A DNA stretch of 64,000 nucleotides from Fimbriiglobus ruber (GCF_002197845.1 NZ_NIDE01000017.1:124001-188000); one strand, 5' to 3'. Numbered from the stretch's first letter, positions 1-8,302 are shown. Numbers and translations are program-made. The notes: generated by a model not told the origin, from the letters alone.

Positions 1-493
1 CAGCCGCGAACCGCTGGACGTAATCCACCACGGCGAGCCGGGCGTCGAACCCCTTCATCACGCCGAACAGGTTCGGGACGGAAAACGGCGGATCGAGAAA
101 GGCGAGCCGGTCGAGCAGGTTGGCCCGGTCGCGGAGGGCGTCGTCGATACGTTGGCGTTCGATGGCAAGTAATTCGCGGTTCATTACGGCCGTGAAGTCC
201 ACCGACGCGAACCGAGCGAGCAGCTTATCGAGCAACACCGGCGCGGCCGTCTCGACGTTCCCGACCACGCACCGCAACGCGGGGTAGCGGTCGAGAAGGT
301 TCGTCACCAGTTGGAGCGCGAACGTCGTTTTACCGGCACCGGGCGGGGCACCGAAGAGCAGCACCCGGCCGGGGCGGATGTCGAGGGTGTCGAACGGCGG
401 GCCGGCGAGCCACCGTTCCGGTTTCGCGTCGAGGTCGTACCGCGATCGGTCGCGGGCGAGGTCCAGGGCGGAGACCGGGCGGGGGACACTCAT
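1..493 (-). CDS. DnaB-like RecA-fold ATPase/helicase, 3' end off the window
   Basis: A P-loop ATPase read leftwards from an ATG at 493; the C-terminus lies beyond base 1, so about 164 residues are seen. Residues 48-57 read GAPPGAGKTT (Walker A). Near the visible end, the hydrophobic strand AVVDYVQRF matches the Walker B strand of DnaB-family and RepA-type hexameric helicases. The start overlaps the stop of the upstream primase gene in an ATGA, so the two are probably translationally coupled. A primase next to a DnaB-like ATPase is the usual core of a phage or plasmid replisome, so the inferred role is replicative helicase of a mobile element. An unrelated RecA/KaiC-type ATPase cannot be excluded without the C-terminal half. 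Confidence 0.75.
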   Translation of the reverse strand, partial: MSVPRPVSALDLARDRSRYDLDAKPERWLAGPPFDTLDIRPGRVLLFGAPPGAGKTTFALQLVTNLLDRYPALRCVVGNVETAAPVLLDKLLARFASVDFTAVMNRELLAIERQRIDDALRDRANLLDRLAFLDPPFSVPNLFGVMKGFDARLAVVDYVQRFAA

Positions 494-1542
494 GCGCGCA
501 CCGCCTTCGCGCAGCGGGTGCCGTGTTCGATGCCGGCGCGGATCTGCCTGTCCACTTCCGCCGGGTCGAGTCCCGACTTCTCGGCGGGTTCTCTGAGCAA
601 CCCGAACACGACCGGCGCGGGCGTTCCGGCTTCGGCCAGAACAGCCGCACACCGGAAAAGCGTCATGGCGCGGCCGGGGTCTTGAATGTCACCGAATCCG
701 ATGAAATCGAGGACGAACTTTGGCACCACGGGAGAGCAGGAAGGGGGCACACGTCCCGGCCCGTTTGCCGAACCGGTGTTGTCATCCAGGACGGCACGTT
801 CGGCTTTCTGCCAGTCGTCGGCCAGTTGATCGCTTCCGTGCTCGACGGTCGGCACCGGGAACCCGGCCGGGTGTGCGGCCGCGGCGCGGATCGCGGCCAC
901 CGACAACCGGTCGAGGTCGTCGAGGTCGAGGAACCGCTTGAAGAGTCCCGTCTTCGGGTGGCGGGTGTTCGGCAACCGGAACAGCCGTTGCCGATCGTAG
1001 ATCGTGCGATCCACCGTCACCCCGGCGTCACGTGCCAGAGCCAGGGCGAGCGCCTTCACCACGCCCGGCGTCCGCGGCAGCGGGTCGAACCCCGGCACCG
1101 AGAGTAGGGTGACGTGAAAGCCTTTCGAGCCGGAGAACCACACAGACAACCCGCGTTCGGCGAACTCCCCATAGCGGGCGCGAATGTACCGTGCCAGCTT
1201 CCGGCAGTCACCCAGCGCGGCGTCGAGGTCGGCTTCGCGGTCGATGTCCCACGGCAACCGGCAGCAGGCCGCGGGGCCGGCGTACCCTTTGGGCGAGCCG
1301 TGTTGCCGTACATGCGCGAAGTACTCGGCCCTCGGGTAGCGGAACACCGTCTCATAAGCTTCCTTGTCGGTGTCGAACTCGGCCGGCAAGTCGAGTTCGT
1401 GATAGGCGCAGAACAGGGGCTCCGCCGTCACCACTTGGCGGAGGGCGTCGAGCGAACCGCACACGTACCCGCCGACAAGGGCGGGCGGCGTGCAGTTGGC
1501 CCCGAACGCGAACCCCGTGGTCCGGCAGTCGGCGAAGGTCAT
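490..1542 (-). CDS. Archaeo-eukaryotic-type (AEP) DNA primase
   Basis: A 350-residue protein with the motifs of the AEP primase superfamily. PWDIDRE around residues 97-103 supplies the paired metal-binding aspartates (D99, D101). SGSKGFHV at 137-144 is the SGxxGxH nucleotide-binding motif. RQRLFRLPNTRH at 185-196 followed by TGLFK fits the third motif region. Such primases make the RNA or DNA primers that start replication of phages, plasmids and integrated elements. The gene overlaps both neighbours by 4 bp in ATGA arrangements, which argues for one operon with the helicase downstream and the DUF669-like gene upstream. No zinc-finger cluster typical of DnaG is visible. The primase call is fairly secure; its exact subfamily is not. 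Confidence 0.8.
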   Translation of the reverse strand: MTFADCRTTGFAFGANCTPPALVGGYVCGSLDALRQVVTAEPLFCAYHELDLPAEFDTDKEAYETVFRYPRAEYFAHVRQHGSPKGYAGPAACCRLPWDIDREADLDAALGDCRKLARYIRARYGEFAERGLSVWFSGSKGFHVTLLSVPGFDPLPRTPGVVKALALALARDAGVTVDRTIYDRQRLFRLPNTRHPKTGLFKRFLDLDDLDRLSVAAIRAAAAHPAGFPVPTVEHGSDQLADDWQKAERAVLDDNTGSANGPGRVPPSCSPVVPKFVLDFIGFGDIQDPGRAMTLFRCAAVLAEAGTPAPVVFGLLREPAEKSGLDPAEVDRQIRAGIEHGTRCAKAVRA

Positions 1543-2069
1543 TCTGGCTTACCCCCTTCCTTGTCGTCGAGGGGCACGGAGAACGGGTTAGGGGCGGCCA
1601 CGGTATCGGCCGGCGGCGGGCAAAGCTCGAACCTCTCCACGTCGTTCGACGGACCACGTTGCGGGTCGGCTTTCACCGTCACCAACGCCTTGACGTGTAC
1701 GGCCCTCCCGGTGGGCGGGAAGACGGCGCGGAGGTTGGCCGCAGTGGTCAACCCGAGCGGGGCGAGCGCGATCTTTGCCTGATTCTCTCCGTTGGCATCG
1801 GCCATGACGTACCACTTCCAGAGCGTGAACCCGGCGTGCGCGGCCGGCTCGACGGTCTTGAAGCATAAGCGGTACGCGGGTTTCTTGGACTTTGTCCACT
1901 TCAGATCCCCGCGTTCGATGCGGCATACGTACCAACCGGCGGGTACGGTCGTCGTTCCGTCGGCCTTGTCAAACCCGGATAAATCGAACCCGTCCGGGCC
2001 GGGTGCGTTGTCGAACCCAGGCTTATCGAACGGGTTGCCGGAACTCCCGAAGTTCAGCGGCGTACTCAT
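1539..2069 (-). CDS. DUF669-like phage protein, possible ssDNA-binding partner
   Basis: About 176 residues starting MSTPLNF; a GGAG ribosome-binding site lies 8 bases upstream. The upstream extension of the frame is Arg-rich non-coding-looking sequence, so this internal ATG was preferred. A low-complexity N-terminus (about 40 residues, Gly/Phe/Asp/Pro) leads into a beta-rich domain with GWYVCRIERG, CFKTVEP and FTLWKWYVM, a pattern that resembles the DUF669 family found beside phage primases and helicases. Members are often suspected of binding single-stranded DNA, but that role is inference here. The stop overlaps the primase start, placing it in the replication operon. It may be just an element-specific protein of unknown function. 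Confidence 0.5.
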   Translation of the reverse strand: MSTPLNFGSSGNPFDKPGFDNAPGPDGFDLSGFDKADGTTTVPAGWYVCRIERGDLKWTKSKKPAYRLCFKTVEPAAHAGFTLWKWYVMADANGENQAKIALAPLGLTTAANLRAVFPPTGRAVHVKALVTVKADPQRGPSNDVERFELCPPPADTVAAPNPFSVPLDDKEGGKPE

Positions 2070-2140
2070 AACGAATCTCCGAATCTGGCGACGTGCGCGC
2101 CCCGGGCACTCGCCAGGGGCACGCGGATCGCGGTGGCGGG

Positions 2141-2494
2141 TCAGCGGGTAGTGCGGAGTGCGGCAAGTCGATCGATTGCGGCGCTGGCATCGGCTAGTCG
2201 CCAGACGGACAGAGGGCGAGCGTGTGCGGCGGGGCGCGTCGAGTTGCGGTATCCGTCGCGGCGGAGGATACCCGCGTCGGCCAGTTCGCGGCCCACGCAC
2301 CCGACCAGTTTTGATGGGATGTCGACGGGTATAGGTACGACGGCGCAGACTTCGCCCTGTTCAAGGGCGATGCGGATCGCGACGGCCGTGCATTCGCGAA
2401 TGAGGTCGGCCCGGTGATCGCTCAGGAGGGTTAGAGCGGCGCCGCGGCGCGGCTCGCCCTCCCCACCGGTGCCGGTGGGGAGTAGAATTAACAT
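2141..2494 (-). CDS. Small winged-helix-like protein of the replication module
   Basis: About 117 residues if the ATG at 2494 is used; an ATG at 2554 would add 20 residues. The later start is preferred because a perfect 11-bp inverted repeat (2509-2544) lies between the two. Neither start has a clear ribosome-binding site. The C-terminal half (IPSKLVGCVGRELADAGILR, then an Arg-rich turn and PLSVWRLAD) reads like a winged helix: recognition helix followed by a beta wing. This suggests DNA binding within the element. No family was recognised. It sits between the AlpA-like gene and the DUF669-like gene, all on the same strand. Confidence 0.5.
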   Translation of the reverse strand: MLILLPTGTGGEGEPRRGAALTLLSDHRADLIRECTAVAIRIALEQGEVCAVVPIPVDIPSKLVGCVGRELADAGILRRDGYRNSTRPAAHARPLSVWRLADASAAIDRLAALRTTR

Positions 2495-2508
2495 TGGATT
2501 TTGAACGC

Positions 2509-2544
2509 AACTGGTCGGGAACCGCTCAGCATCCCCGACCAGTT
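2509..2544 (-). promoter_or_regulatory. 11-bp inverted repeat between two operon genes
   Basis: The arms AACTGGTCGGG (2509-2519) and CCCGACCAGTT (2534-2544) are perfectly complementary around a 14-base loop. The hairpin lies between the end of the AlpA-like gene and the likely start of the next gene. There is no T-run, so it is more likely an attenuator, processing or protein-binding site than an intrinsic terminator. A second short palindrome, CCCCACCGG/CCGGTGGGG at 2461-2480, falls inside the first codons of the downstream gene. Confidence 0.45.
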
Positions 2545-2571
2545 GCCCTTTCATTCAAGTGTTAGGGAAAG

Positions 2572-2865
2572 TTACTTCCGGGCGGCGCGGCGCGCCTCCC
2601 ACTCGACACGGTTAGGCGCGCCGGCGTCGATCCAAGCTCGGATTTCATCAACTCTCCAGAGCACTCGGCCGCCTATGCGGATGGGCGCGGGCAACTTGCC
2701 GGCGGCGTTCCATGTCCAAACAGTGCGGAGCTTGGCGTCGAGCATCACTCCCAGACGTTGCGCATCGACCACGAGCGGCGCAATGATGGGGACGGTGGAC
2801 AGATCGACTTCTGTGGGAAGATCGAATTCTGTGGGAAGAATTCGGAGGCGTTGAATGTCAGTCAC
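2572..2865 (-). CDS. AlpA/excisionase-type helix-turn-helix protein
   Basis: Read from a GTG at 2865 with GAAGG about 8 bases upstream; about 97 residues. After a leader of roughly 30 residues come APLVVDAQRLGVML and TVWTWNAAGKLPAPIRIGG, then VLWRVDEIRAWIDAG, the canonical pattern of the AlpA/MerR-like HTH_17 fold used by excisionases and element regulators. The DELPI-type wing and the W-R-V-D-E-I-xx-W motif are well preserved. The start overlaps the end of the preceding small gene by 8 bp. The likely role is transcriptional control or excision of the mobile element that carries the replication genes. Confidence 0.75.
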   Translation of the reverse strand: MTDIQRLRILPTEFDLPTEVDLSTVPIIAPLVVDAQRLGVMLDAKLRTVWTWNAAGKLPAPIRIGGRVLWRVDEIRAWIDAGAPNRVEWEARRAARK

Positions 2866-3061
2866 GGCCGATCCCTTCTCTGGAGGGTGGGATAGGCAGT
2901 TCGTCGCCGAAGATGATCTCCACACCGAGTGCGACTAGGCGTCGGCGGGTGATGGACTCCAAAGCGCGGTCTTTGCTCTTTCGTGCTGAGTGCAGCACGG
3001 CAAGAAGGTAGAGCGGGCTTTCATTCAGATCGGGCGGTACAAGGGGTTGTGAGGACGACAT
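2858..3061 (-). CDS. Small hypothetical protein
   Basis: Sixty-seven residues from the ATG at 3061 (MSSSQPLVPPDL). The frame extends 15 codons further upstream, but that part has no supporting ribosome-binding site. The sequence is charged and helical (SARKSKDRALESITRRRL) and ends in a Pro/Arg-rich tail. No family was recognised. Its 8-bp overlap with the AlpA-like gene and shared strand point to co-expression with the element's regulator. Confidence 0.45.
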   Translation of the reverse strand: MSSSQPLVPPDLNESPLYLLAVLHSARKSKDRALESITRRRLVALGVEIIFGDELPIPPSREGIGRD

Positions 3062-3176
3062 AGATCGGCTCGCTTGCAGGGTAGGGCGTCCCGTTGCGCC
3101 CCTCACCTATTGCGAGCCGTCACGAAAAAAAATGTGTGACGGACTTGTTTTCAAGGCTTTTTACTTCGATTTTCCG

Positions 3177-4217
3177 TCATGACGGCGCGTGACGGCGGCT
3201 TTGATGGCGTTCGGGGAAGCTGTCGTCTTTCGCCTTGTCCTGTTGCTGATCGGCATACAGTTCTGCAACTTCCGGAGCCAAGTCATCCAGCTCCAAGTCA
3301 TCCGATAATACTGCCGTTATCCGGTCTCCCATCTGCCGCGTCTTCAGTTTGGGCTTCGATCGATCTTTTCGGAATTTTTGGAAGGCTTTCCAGATGCGGG
3401 TATTACTTACTGATCCCGTGCTGACCCCGGTTGCATCGGCCACCTCGTCTCTTGTGATCTCGGCTTCGTTCTGCTTGTGTTTACTCAAGTATTCTGCAAC
3501 AAGGATTTCTGCCTGGTGCATCGGTGTCCCTTTCCTGATTTTTTTCGGTTGCTCGCCTGAGCCATCAATCTCGATTTTTGGATTCTGGACTTCAGTCCGC
3601 GATCGCGGAGTGGAACCTGATCGATCTTGGATTTTTTGGAACTCTGGAAGTGCTTGTTTCTGAAGAGTGGGTTCAGAAGCGACCTTGGAGGATGCTGGCG
3701 TTTCGATGGAAGTTGGCTTACCTTCCTCCAAAATTTCTCCCCGTAGGGCGTGTGCCAGCCTGCGTTGAGCGCAACGGGCCAATTGATTGGTCGGGTCATT
3801 GGTCATAATCTCATCGAACATAATTCTCAGAGTTGCATCGACTTCGTATTCTTCAGGGTGATTCTTTGTGATATGAACGACACGTTGCAAAAGGCGGATC
3901 GCGGGGCCTCTCGCGCCGAGATCTGGACTGGCAATGAGTTGTACTTTTTTATCTAGTCCGGCATTGACCAATAACTTGCCGAGTCGCTTCAAGTAAATCC
4001 ACGACAACACTTTGCGGCATGCCTCGGCGCCGACTTGATTCCAGCTCAGATGCTTGGCCAGAAGACTCCAGGTCATTTCCAGCTGTTCTTGGAGAGGAGT
4101 TTCGGGATCGTTGAGTCTTGCGTGAATGCGATGGGGTTCTGCGACTTTCTCTTGTCGCTCACGATCAATGTCGGTCCGTGAATCAACAGCGGCAACTTCG
4201 GCCAGAGTATCTGACAT
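3177..4217 (-). CDS. Hypothetical protein with a C-terminal helix-turn-helix
   Basis: A 346-residue soluble protein, the first gene of the leftward module. The N-terminal 150 residues are helical with Trp/Leu-rich repeats (EMTWSLLAKHLSWNQVGAEA). A Ser/Pro/Lys-rich linker of about 70 residues follows. Residues about 255-285 (ITRDEVADATGVSTGSVSN) form a convincing helix-turn-helix, like those in plasmid or phage control proteins. The C-terminus is acidic then basic. The DNA around it has visibly lower GC than the flanking chromosome. Its position at the head of the replication genes suggests a regulator or initiator, but that is inference and no named family was recognised. Confidence 0.6.
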   Translation of the reverse strand: MSDTLAEVAAVDSRTDIDRERQEKVAEPHRIHARLNDPETPLQEQLEMTWSLLAKHLSWNQVGAEACRKVLSWIYLKRLGKLLVNAGLDKKVQLIASPDLGARGPAIRLLQRVVHITKNHPEEYEVDATLRIMFDEIMTNDPTNQLARCAQRRLAHALRGEILEEGKPTSIETPASSKVASEPTLQKQALPEFQKIQDRSGSTPRSRTEVQNPKIEIDGSGEQPKKIRKGTPMHQAEILVAEYLSKHKQNEAEITRDEVADATGVSTGSVSNTRIWKAFQKFRKDRSKPKLKTRQMGDRITAVLSDDLELDDLAPEVAELYADQQQDKAKDDSFPERHQSRRHAPS

Positions 4218-4606
4218 GGTGTGTTGCTCGTAACGGGCGGCCGCGGCCTATCCCCAAGGCCAACACTACCTTGGCTTCGGCCGCGGCCTTCGACGGAGAA
4301 TGACTCCGCCGCCCAGTCGTTAAAGTCTACGCGAAATCCGAAGCCCCAAAAAAGGGGGAGCGCGCGACTCGAAAAATTTGATTGTCGAAAGGAATAAACT
4401 TTCCGAATCGAAGTTTTCGAGAGTCACGTTCTGGCGCATACGGGGATTGATTCCGAAAAAGCCAAGTACTCTTGCCGCACAATCTACCTTGCCATAAATT
4501 CGCGCTGCGAAGCGAACTCCAGCCACGACTCGATCTATACGGGCCGCCGCTCCGAAAGTAGCCCCCGAGATCTTATCCGGCGATGGCGGCGAATCTTGGT
4601 GACACC
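4218..4606. promoter_or_regulatory. Divergent intergenic region
   Basis: This 389-bp gap separates two divergent genes and must hold both promoters. GGCCGCGGCCT occurs near 4241-4251 and a close copy (GGCCGCGGCCTT) near 4279-4290, separated by CCAAGGCC-type sequence. These could be operator copies for the element's own regulators. No convincing -35/-10 pair was identified. Confidence 0.35.
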
Positions 4607-5335
4607 ATGCCCCGCGATAGCGACGATAAAGAATCACCCTCCCGTCGCAAATCTGTCCGTCACGAGGACGATCACGCCGATGTACCCATTCGACGCTCAA
4701 GGAAAAATGGCGTTCCGATGTGGCTCATCGCCGTCCTGGTGGGCGGTCTGACAATCGTGACTTTGGCGGGTGTGGTGCTTGTGGCCAGCTTGTTCTTCTT
4801 TGGTCTCGCATCGAAAAAGACGATGGATGCAGCACCCGATCCGAATGACTTCAATCGGACGCTGACGTGGTACGAGCAAGAATTCGATCTCGCTTACAAA
4901 ATAGGTGCGGCAAAAAATGAGCTCGCATCCCGAGAGCATAGCAAACTCTTCTCGGACGGCATCAAATCTTTAATCGGCAAGCAAATAGTATGGCATTTGC
5001 CTGTCTCTGGTGTACATGTCTCAGAATTAAATTTAAATCCAAATACAAATCAAAACAAACAATCAATCGTGTCTGGCAACGATGGGGTGAATGTTGTAAT
5101 TCAGAAATTTTACTTCAAAGATCGTCACAAGATTCCGCCTGATCGAACGATGGTATTGGAAATCCTGCTTGAACCGCCTTTAGGTAAAACTCTTGGCGAT
5201 AAGGCAGCCTTAACCAAAATCCGTTCAGGGGATGTGGTAACGGTACGCGGAACCGTGGGCACCGGTACCGGGACTCCAGGAATGTTGTACGTCACTTATA
5301 TCGTTGTTCGCGATGCTAGCGTGACCGTACCCTAA
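4607..5335 (+). CDS. Single-span membrane protein of unknown function
   Basis: About 242 residues from the ATG at 4607 (MPRDSDDKES). The frame starts 8 codons earlier, but the later start fits the charged leader. Residues about 1-35 are a basic/acidic cytoplasmic tail. Residues about 37-68 (MWLIAVLVGGLTIVTL, then VVLVASLFFFGLAS) form one strong membrane span. The remaining 170 residues would be outside the cytoplasm and end in a beta-rich segment (GDVVTVRGTVGTGTG). Codon and base usage is distinctly AT-richer between 4990 and 5150 than in neighbours, a sign of foreign origin. It resembles poorly characterised single-span planctomycete proteins; function unknown. Confidence 0.6.
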   Translation: MPRDSDDKESPSRRKSVRHEDDHADVPIRRSRKNGVPMWLIAVLVGGLTIVTLAGVVLVASLFFFGLASKKTMDAAPDPNDFNRTLTWYEQEFDLAYKIGAAKNELASREHSKLFSDGIKSLIGKQIVWHLPVSGVHVSELNLNPNTNQNKQSIVSGNDGVNVVIQKFYFKDRHKIPPDRTMVLEILLEPPLGKTLGDKAALTKIRSGDVVTVRGTVGTGTGTPGMLYVTYIVVRDASVTVP

Positions 5336-5759
5336 ATTCTCGAATGACCGCTCTCCGACCAGTCTCTCCGTGCTACGGTATTCCCCATTTCTGCTCTCTC
5401 TTTACAGATCGAAGTGTGCCCGACCTCGTCATTTTTGCTGAGATAGTGCCACGGATTCCGCCGCGTCGTCCCGCGGATTGGTTATCGTGAGTTAGACACC
5501 GCCCAATGACCGATCCTGAGGCGCTTCACTGAGCGGTCCTGGCCAACCCCTTCGACATGCCCTGTCTCGTTCTCGCCCAGGGCAAAGGACGGGAAAGTAC
5601 GGGCGAAGGCCATGACAAAGACCAACGGGTGGCTAACGCGAAAGTTAAGGGGAAAATGTGTTCGGTGAAATCCGGTGCACAGTTTTTTTGGTTTGTCTGT
5701 AAAGCAGCTTGCATCTTTTCCGACGATCTGTAAAAATTGTTTTCCAAGAGGACCAGCTA
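5336..5759 (+). promoter_or_regulatory. Intergenic region with candidate promoter for the XRE-peptidase gene
   Basis: No convincing gene was seen in this 424-bp gap. At its right end TTGCAT (5709-5714) and TAAAAA (5731-5736) are 16 bases apart, a plausible weak sigma-70 promoter about 25 bases before the ATG at 5760. CTGTAAA occurs twice nearby (about 5697 and 5728) and could be a repressor half-site for the HTH domain encoded just downstream. A minus-strand frame through here is not protein-like. Confidence 0.35.
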
Positions 5760-6908
5760 ATGGAAGTCAATTTTACAGAAAGTTTGTCTCCCGACTTGCC
5801 AGCACGACTCAGAGAAGCCCGACTGGCTGCGGGCTTCTCCACTCGCGAGGCAGCCGAGCGGCTACCGGAGGAACAGCGAGTGTCCCACGCAAGTATTGCA
5901 AATTACGAGCGCGGCCGATCCTCCCCTTCACTTTCGACCTTAGCGGCGTTGGCGGACCTCTACCAGAAGCCGACGGTTTGGTTCCTAAGTTTTGGGCCGA
6001 GGCTCTCCGGTGTCTGCTACCGTTGCCGGAAATCTCTACTCAAGAAGGGTGACAAGGCGTGGTACGAAGCGAACGCGACTCTTCTTCTTGAAGCATATGT
6101 CCGGCTTGAGAGCGAGTTGAAAAGCCCGCTGACGGCGAAGGCCGAAATAACGACCCTACAGGGTGAGTCACCAGCTGACCTTGCCCATAGCATCCGCCAG
6201 CAACTCGTCCTCAAGGACGAAGACCCGATTCCGAGTCTCGTTGATGTACTGGAGCGATTCGGGATAAGGACCATCGAGTTAGCGACAGACTTGCCTATTG
6301 ACGGTATCTCGGCCCGCTTTGGTAACGAGTTTGTGGTCGTGCTTAACCCAAACACGCCCAACGACAGGTGCCGGATGAATGCCGGCCACGAACTGATCCA
6401 CATCGCCGACGGTCACTGTTCGGATGGTGTGTTACCGGACACTAAAGAAACGGAGTCCCGGGCTTATGACGGGGCCTCTCACCTCATTCTGCCAGACTCG
6501 CAACTCAGACTAGCGTTCCGCGGGCAGTCGATGGTTCGACTCGTTCAGTTCAAGGAACGGTTCGGCATCTCTTTGGCCGCGATGATCTACCGGGCCAACA
6601 AGGCTGGAATCGTCAACGATTCCACTTCGAAATGGTTGTGGATGGAGTTCGCGAAGCGCGGTTGGCGTAAACAGGAACCTGGCTACGTTCGGCCAGACCG
6701 CGCCACCCGATTCGAGCAATTGGTCGATGAGGCGATCACGGGTGGCCGGCTGTCATGGGCCGATGCTGCGCGGCTGACGAACATCCGCGAGGAGGATCTA
6801 CGCGAACGCAGAAGATTTGCACTTGGGCAGGCAGAGTCGGTAGAGGACGACGACACCGATGACGATGGAGGTGAACCGAACGAAAACGTGCTGAAGTTTC
6901 CACGTTAA
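5760..6908 (+). CDS. XRE-family regulator fused to ImmA/IrrE metallopeptidase
   Basis: A 382-residue protein from an ATG preceded by AAGAGGA at a good distance. Residues about 12-75 are a Cro/C1-type helix-turn-helix (LREARLAAGFSTREAAERL, then SHASIANYERGRSSPS). Residues about 150-260 are the ImmA/IrrE (COG2856) domain with the zinc motif NAGHELIHIADGH. The C-terminal 120 residues carry a helix-rich domain and an acidic tail (EDDDTDDDGGEPNEN). Family members cleave or de-repress phage-type repressors and stress regulators on DNA damage. Here the fused HTH suggests autoregulation. The 98-bp gap to the next gene on the same strand suggests co-expression. The assignment is strong; the target protein is unknown. 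Confidence 0.85.
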   Translation: MEVNFTESLSPDLPARLREARLAAGFSTREAAERLPEEQRVSHASIANYERGRSSPSLSTLAALADLYQKPTVWFLSFGPRLSGVCYRCRKSLLKKGDKAWYEANATLLLEAYVRLESELKSPLTAKAEITTLQGESPADLAHSIRQQLVLKDEDPIPSLVDVLERFGIRTIELATDLPIDGISARFGNEFVVVLNPNTPNDRCRMNAGHELIHIADGHCSDGVLPDTKETESRAYDGASHLILPDSQLRLAFRGQSMVRLVQFKERFGISLAAMIYRANKAGIVNDSTSKWLWMEFAKRGWRKQEPGYVRPDRATRFEQLVDEAITGGRLSWADAARLTNIREEDLRERRRFALGQAESVEDDDTDDDGGEPNENVLKFPR

Positions 6909-7005
6909 AAGGCAGAGGCTCGGCAATGTGCCGAACCTCCGTAATCCGAGTTCGGAAGTGAACCTAGGCGTCAACCAGAAGATTCACTTTGCGATAGGAG
7001 TCTAC

Positions 7006-7557
7006 ATGGCTACGCGTCGAAACACAATCTCGATCCGGTCGGACGAAGTCGAAATTCTGAAGCAGTTGTATCTGGAGTTTCGCTTTCCTTCCGACCAGTA
7101 CCGGCGGAGGCATCGGGAACTCCTGCGATTCACGGAGGCGTGGAACGGATTGACGAACCGATCCGATTCTTCGGGCGAACTGCTGCATTTCATCATCACC
7201 CAGCGAAAGCAGAAGAAATGGCCGACGTTCGGCGGCACACACCATAAACTCGCTTCTATGCCGGACGATTTTCTCTCCCCACGTGAGTGGGTGATCCTCC
7301 GTGAAATCTATGATGAGATGTTGATCCCGCTTGAGATGGGTTCCGACAACCTCGCCTATGATGACTTGCTCGCCCAGCAGCTTTCTCGCGAGTTCCGTGA
7401 CCGCGCCGGTAGGACTGTCTACGGCCGACTTCTCTTCTGTGCGATCATGACCCGACGGAAGCGAGGCGAGTGGTCCACGTTGCCACAGTCGCGTGAGGCG
7501 AACCCGAACGAACCGCGGATGCGCCCTTTCGGCGATATCGACAGCATCGCTAGTTAA
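7006..7557 (+). CDS. Small basic protein built from two copies of one domain
   Basis: About 183 residues from the ATG at 7006, which has TAGGAG upstream; a start at 6928 is possible but unsupported. Two halves align by eye: SDEVEILKQLYLEFRFP through GELLHFIITQRKQKKWPTFG, and SPREWVILREIYDEMLIP through GRLLFCAIMTRRKRGEWSTL. Each unit is a 65-70 residue helical domain ending in a basic RRK/QRK plus Trp motif. The logic matches small Gemmata proteins that begin with a 'YxE' helix and end in an 'RRK' helix, but no function is known. It follows the XRE-ImmA/IrrE gene and may be its partner or target. Confidence 0.6.
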   Translation: MATRRNTISIRSDEVEILKQLYLEFRFPSDQYRRRHRELLRFTEAWNGLTNRSDSSGELLHFIITQRKQKKWPTFGGTHHKLASMPDDFLSPREWVILREIYDEMLIPLEMGSDNLAYDDLLAQQLSREFRDRAGRTVYGRLLFCAIMTRRKRGEWSTLPQSREANPNEPRMRPFGDIDSIAS

Positions 7558-7636
7558 TAGATTTCGCGAAGTCCAGACCCACGTCGGACCACCGACGCAG
7601 GTTATGCGATCACTTGCCGGGAAGGCCAATAACTCC

Positions 7637-8302
7637 CTACACGGGCTCGATACAGTCCGGCGCGTCGTGCCGGGCGTTGTTCAGAGCCCGATTGACCGGA
7701 ACCGCCGTCATCTTATCCGCCGGATAGGGCTTGAGGAGTTCGAGCGCCCCGGCCGCCGGTGTGTTCGGGTCGAGCCACGCGGCGAAGCAGGCCGGGTCGA
7801 GGATCACCGGCATTCGGTTATGAACCGGTTCGACGATGCTGTTCGGGGTCGTGGTGATGACGGCGAACGTAAACACGGGCTCGCCACTCCCGGGCGCCTT
7901 CCACGCGTCCCACACGCCCGCGAACGCGGCCAGGGCAGCGGGCCGAAAGAGGTACGGTTGCTTCTCCTTCCCGACCTTCTGCCACTCGAAAAAGCCGTCC
8001 ATTGGGATCAGGCAACGGCGGTCCTTGAACGACGCGCGAAACACTCCGTTCGTCGCGACCGTCTCACGCATGGCGTTGATCGGCTTGAACCCGCCCTTCT
8101 CGTCCTTGTTCCACCTCGGGACGAAACCCCACCGCATCGGGACGCACCCGCGCTCCTCGCTGTTCGGCTTCAACCCGACCACGGGAATCATCTGGGACGG
8201 GGCCGCATTGTACCGCGGTTGAAGAAATTCGGGCAGTTCCGTCAGGTTGAACAGTTCTTGGACTTCCCGCGCCGGCCGCGTGATCGTGAATCGCCCGCAC
8301 AT
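7637..8302 (-). CDS. SRAP-domain protein (YedK/HMCES family), abasic-site crosslinker
   Basis: A 221-residue SOS-response-associated protein. It begins MCGRF, giving the catalytic Cys2 after Met removal, then RYNAAPSQ, PMRWGFVPRW, INAMRE, RCLIPMDGFFEW and VHNRMPVIL. The key residues C2, N76, E106 and H161 sit almost exactly where YedK has C2, N75, E105 and H160. The family forms a thiazolidine DNA-protein crosslink with abasic sites in single-stranded DNA, protecting them during replication. A GGAGG lies about 8 bases before the ATG. It is the last gene of a leftward set with a Y-family polymerase, so a role in damage tolerance is likely. Confidence is high from intact motifs. Confidence 0.93.
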   Translation of the reverse strand: MCGRFTITRPAREVQELFNLTELPEFLQPRYNAAPSQMIPVVGLKPNSEERGCVPMRWGFVPRWNKDEKGGFKPINAMRETVATNGVFRASFKDRRCLIPMDGFFEWQKVGKEKQPYLFRPAALAAFAGVWDAWKAPGSGEPVFTFAVITTTPNSIVEPVHNRMPVILDPACFAAWLDPNTPAAGALELLKPYPADKMTAVPVNRALNNARHDAPDCIEPV

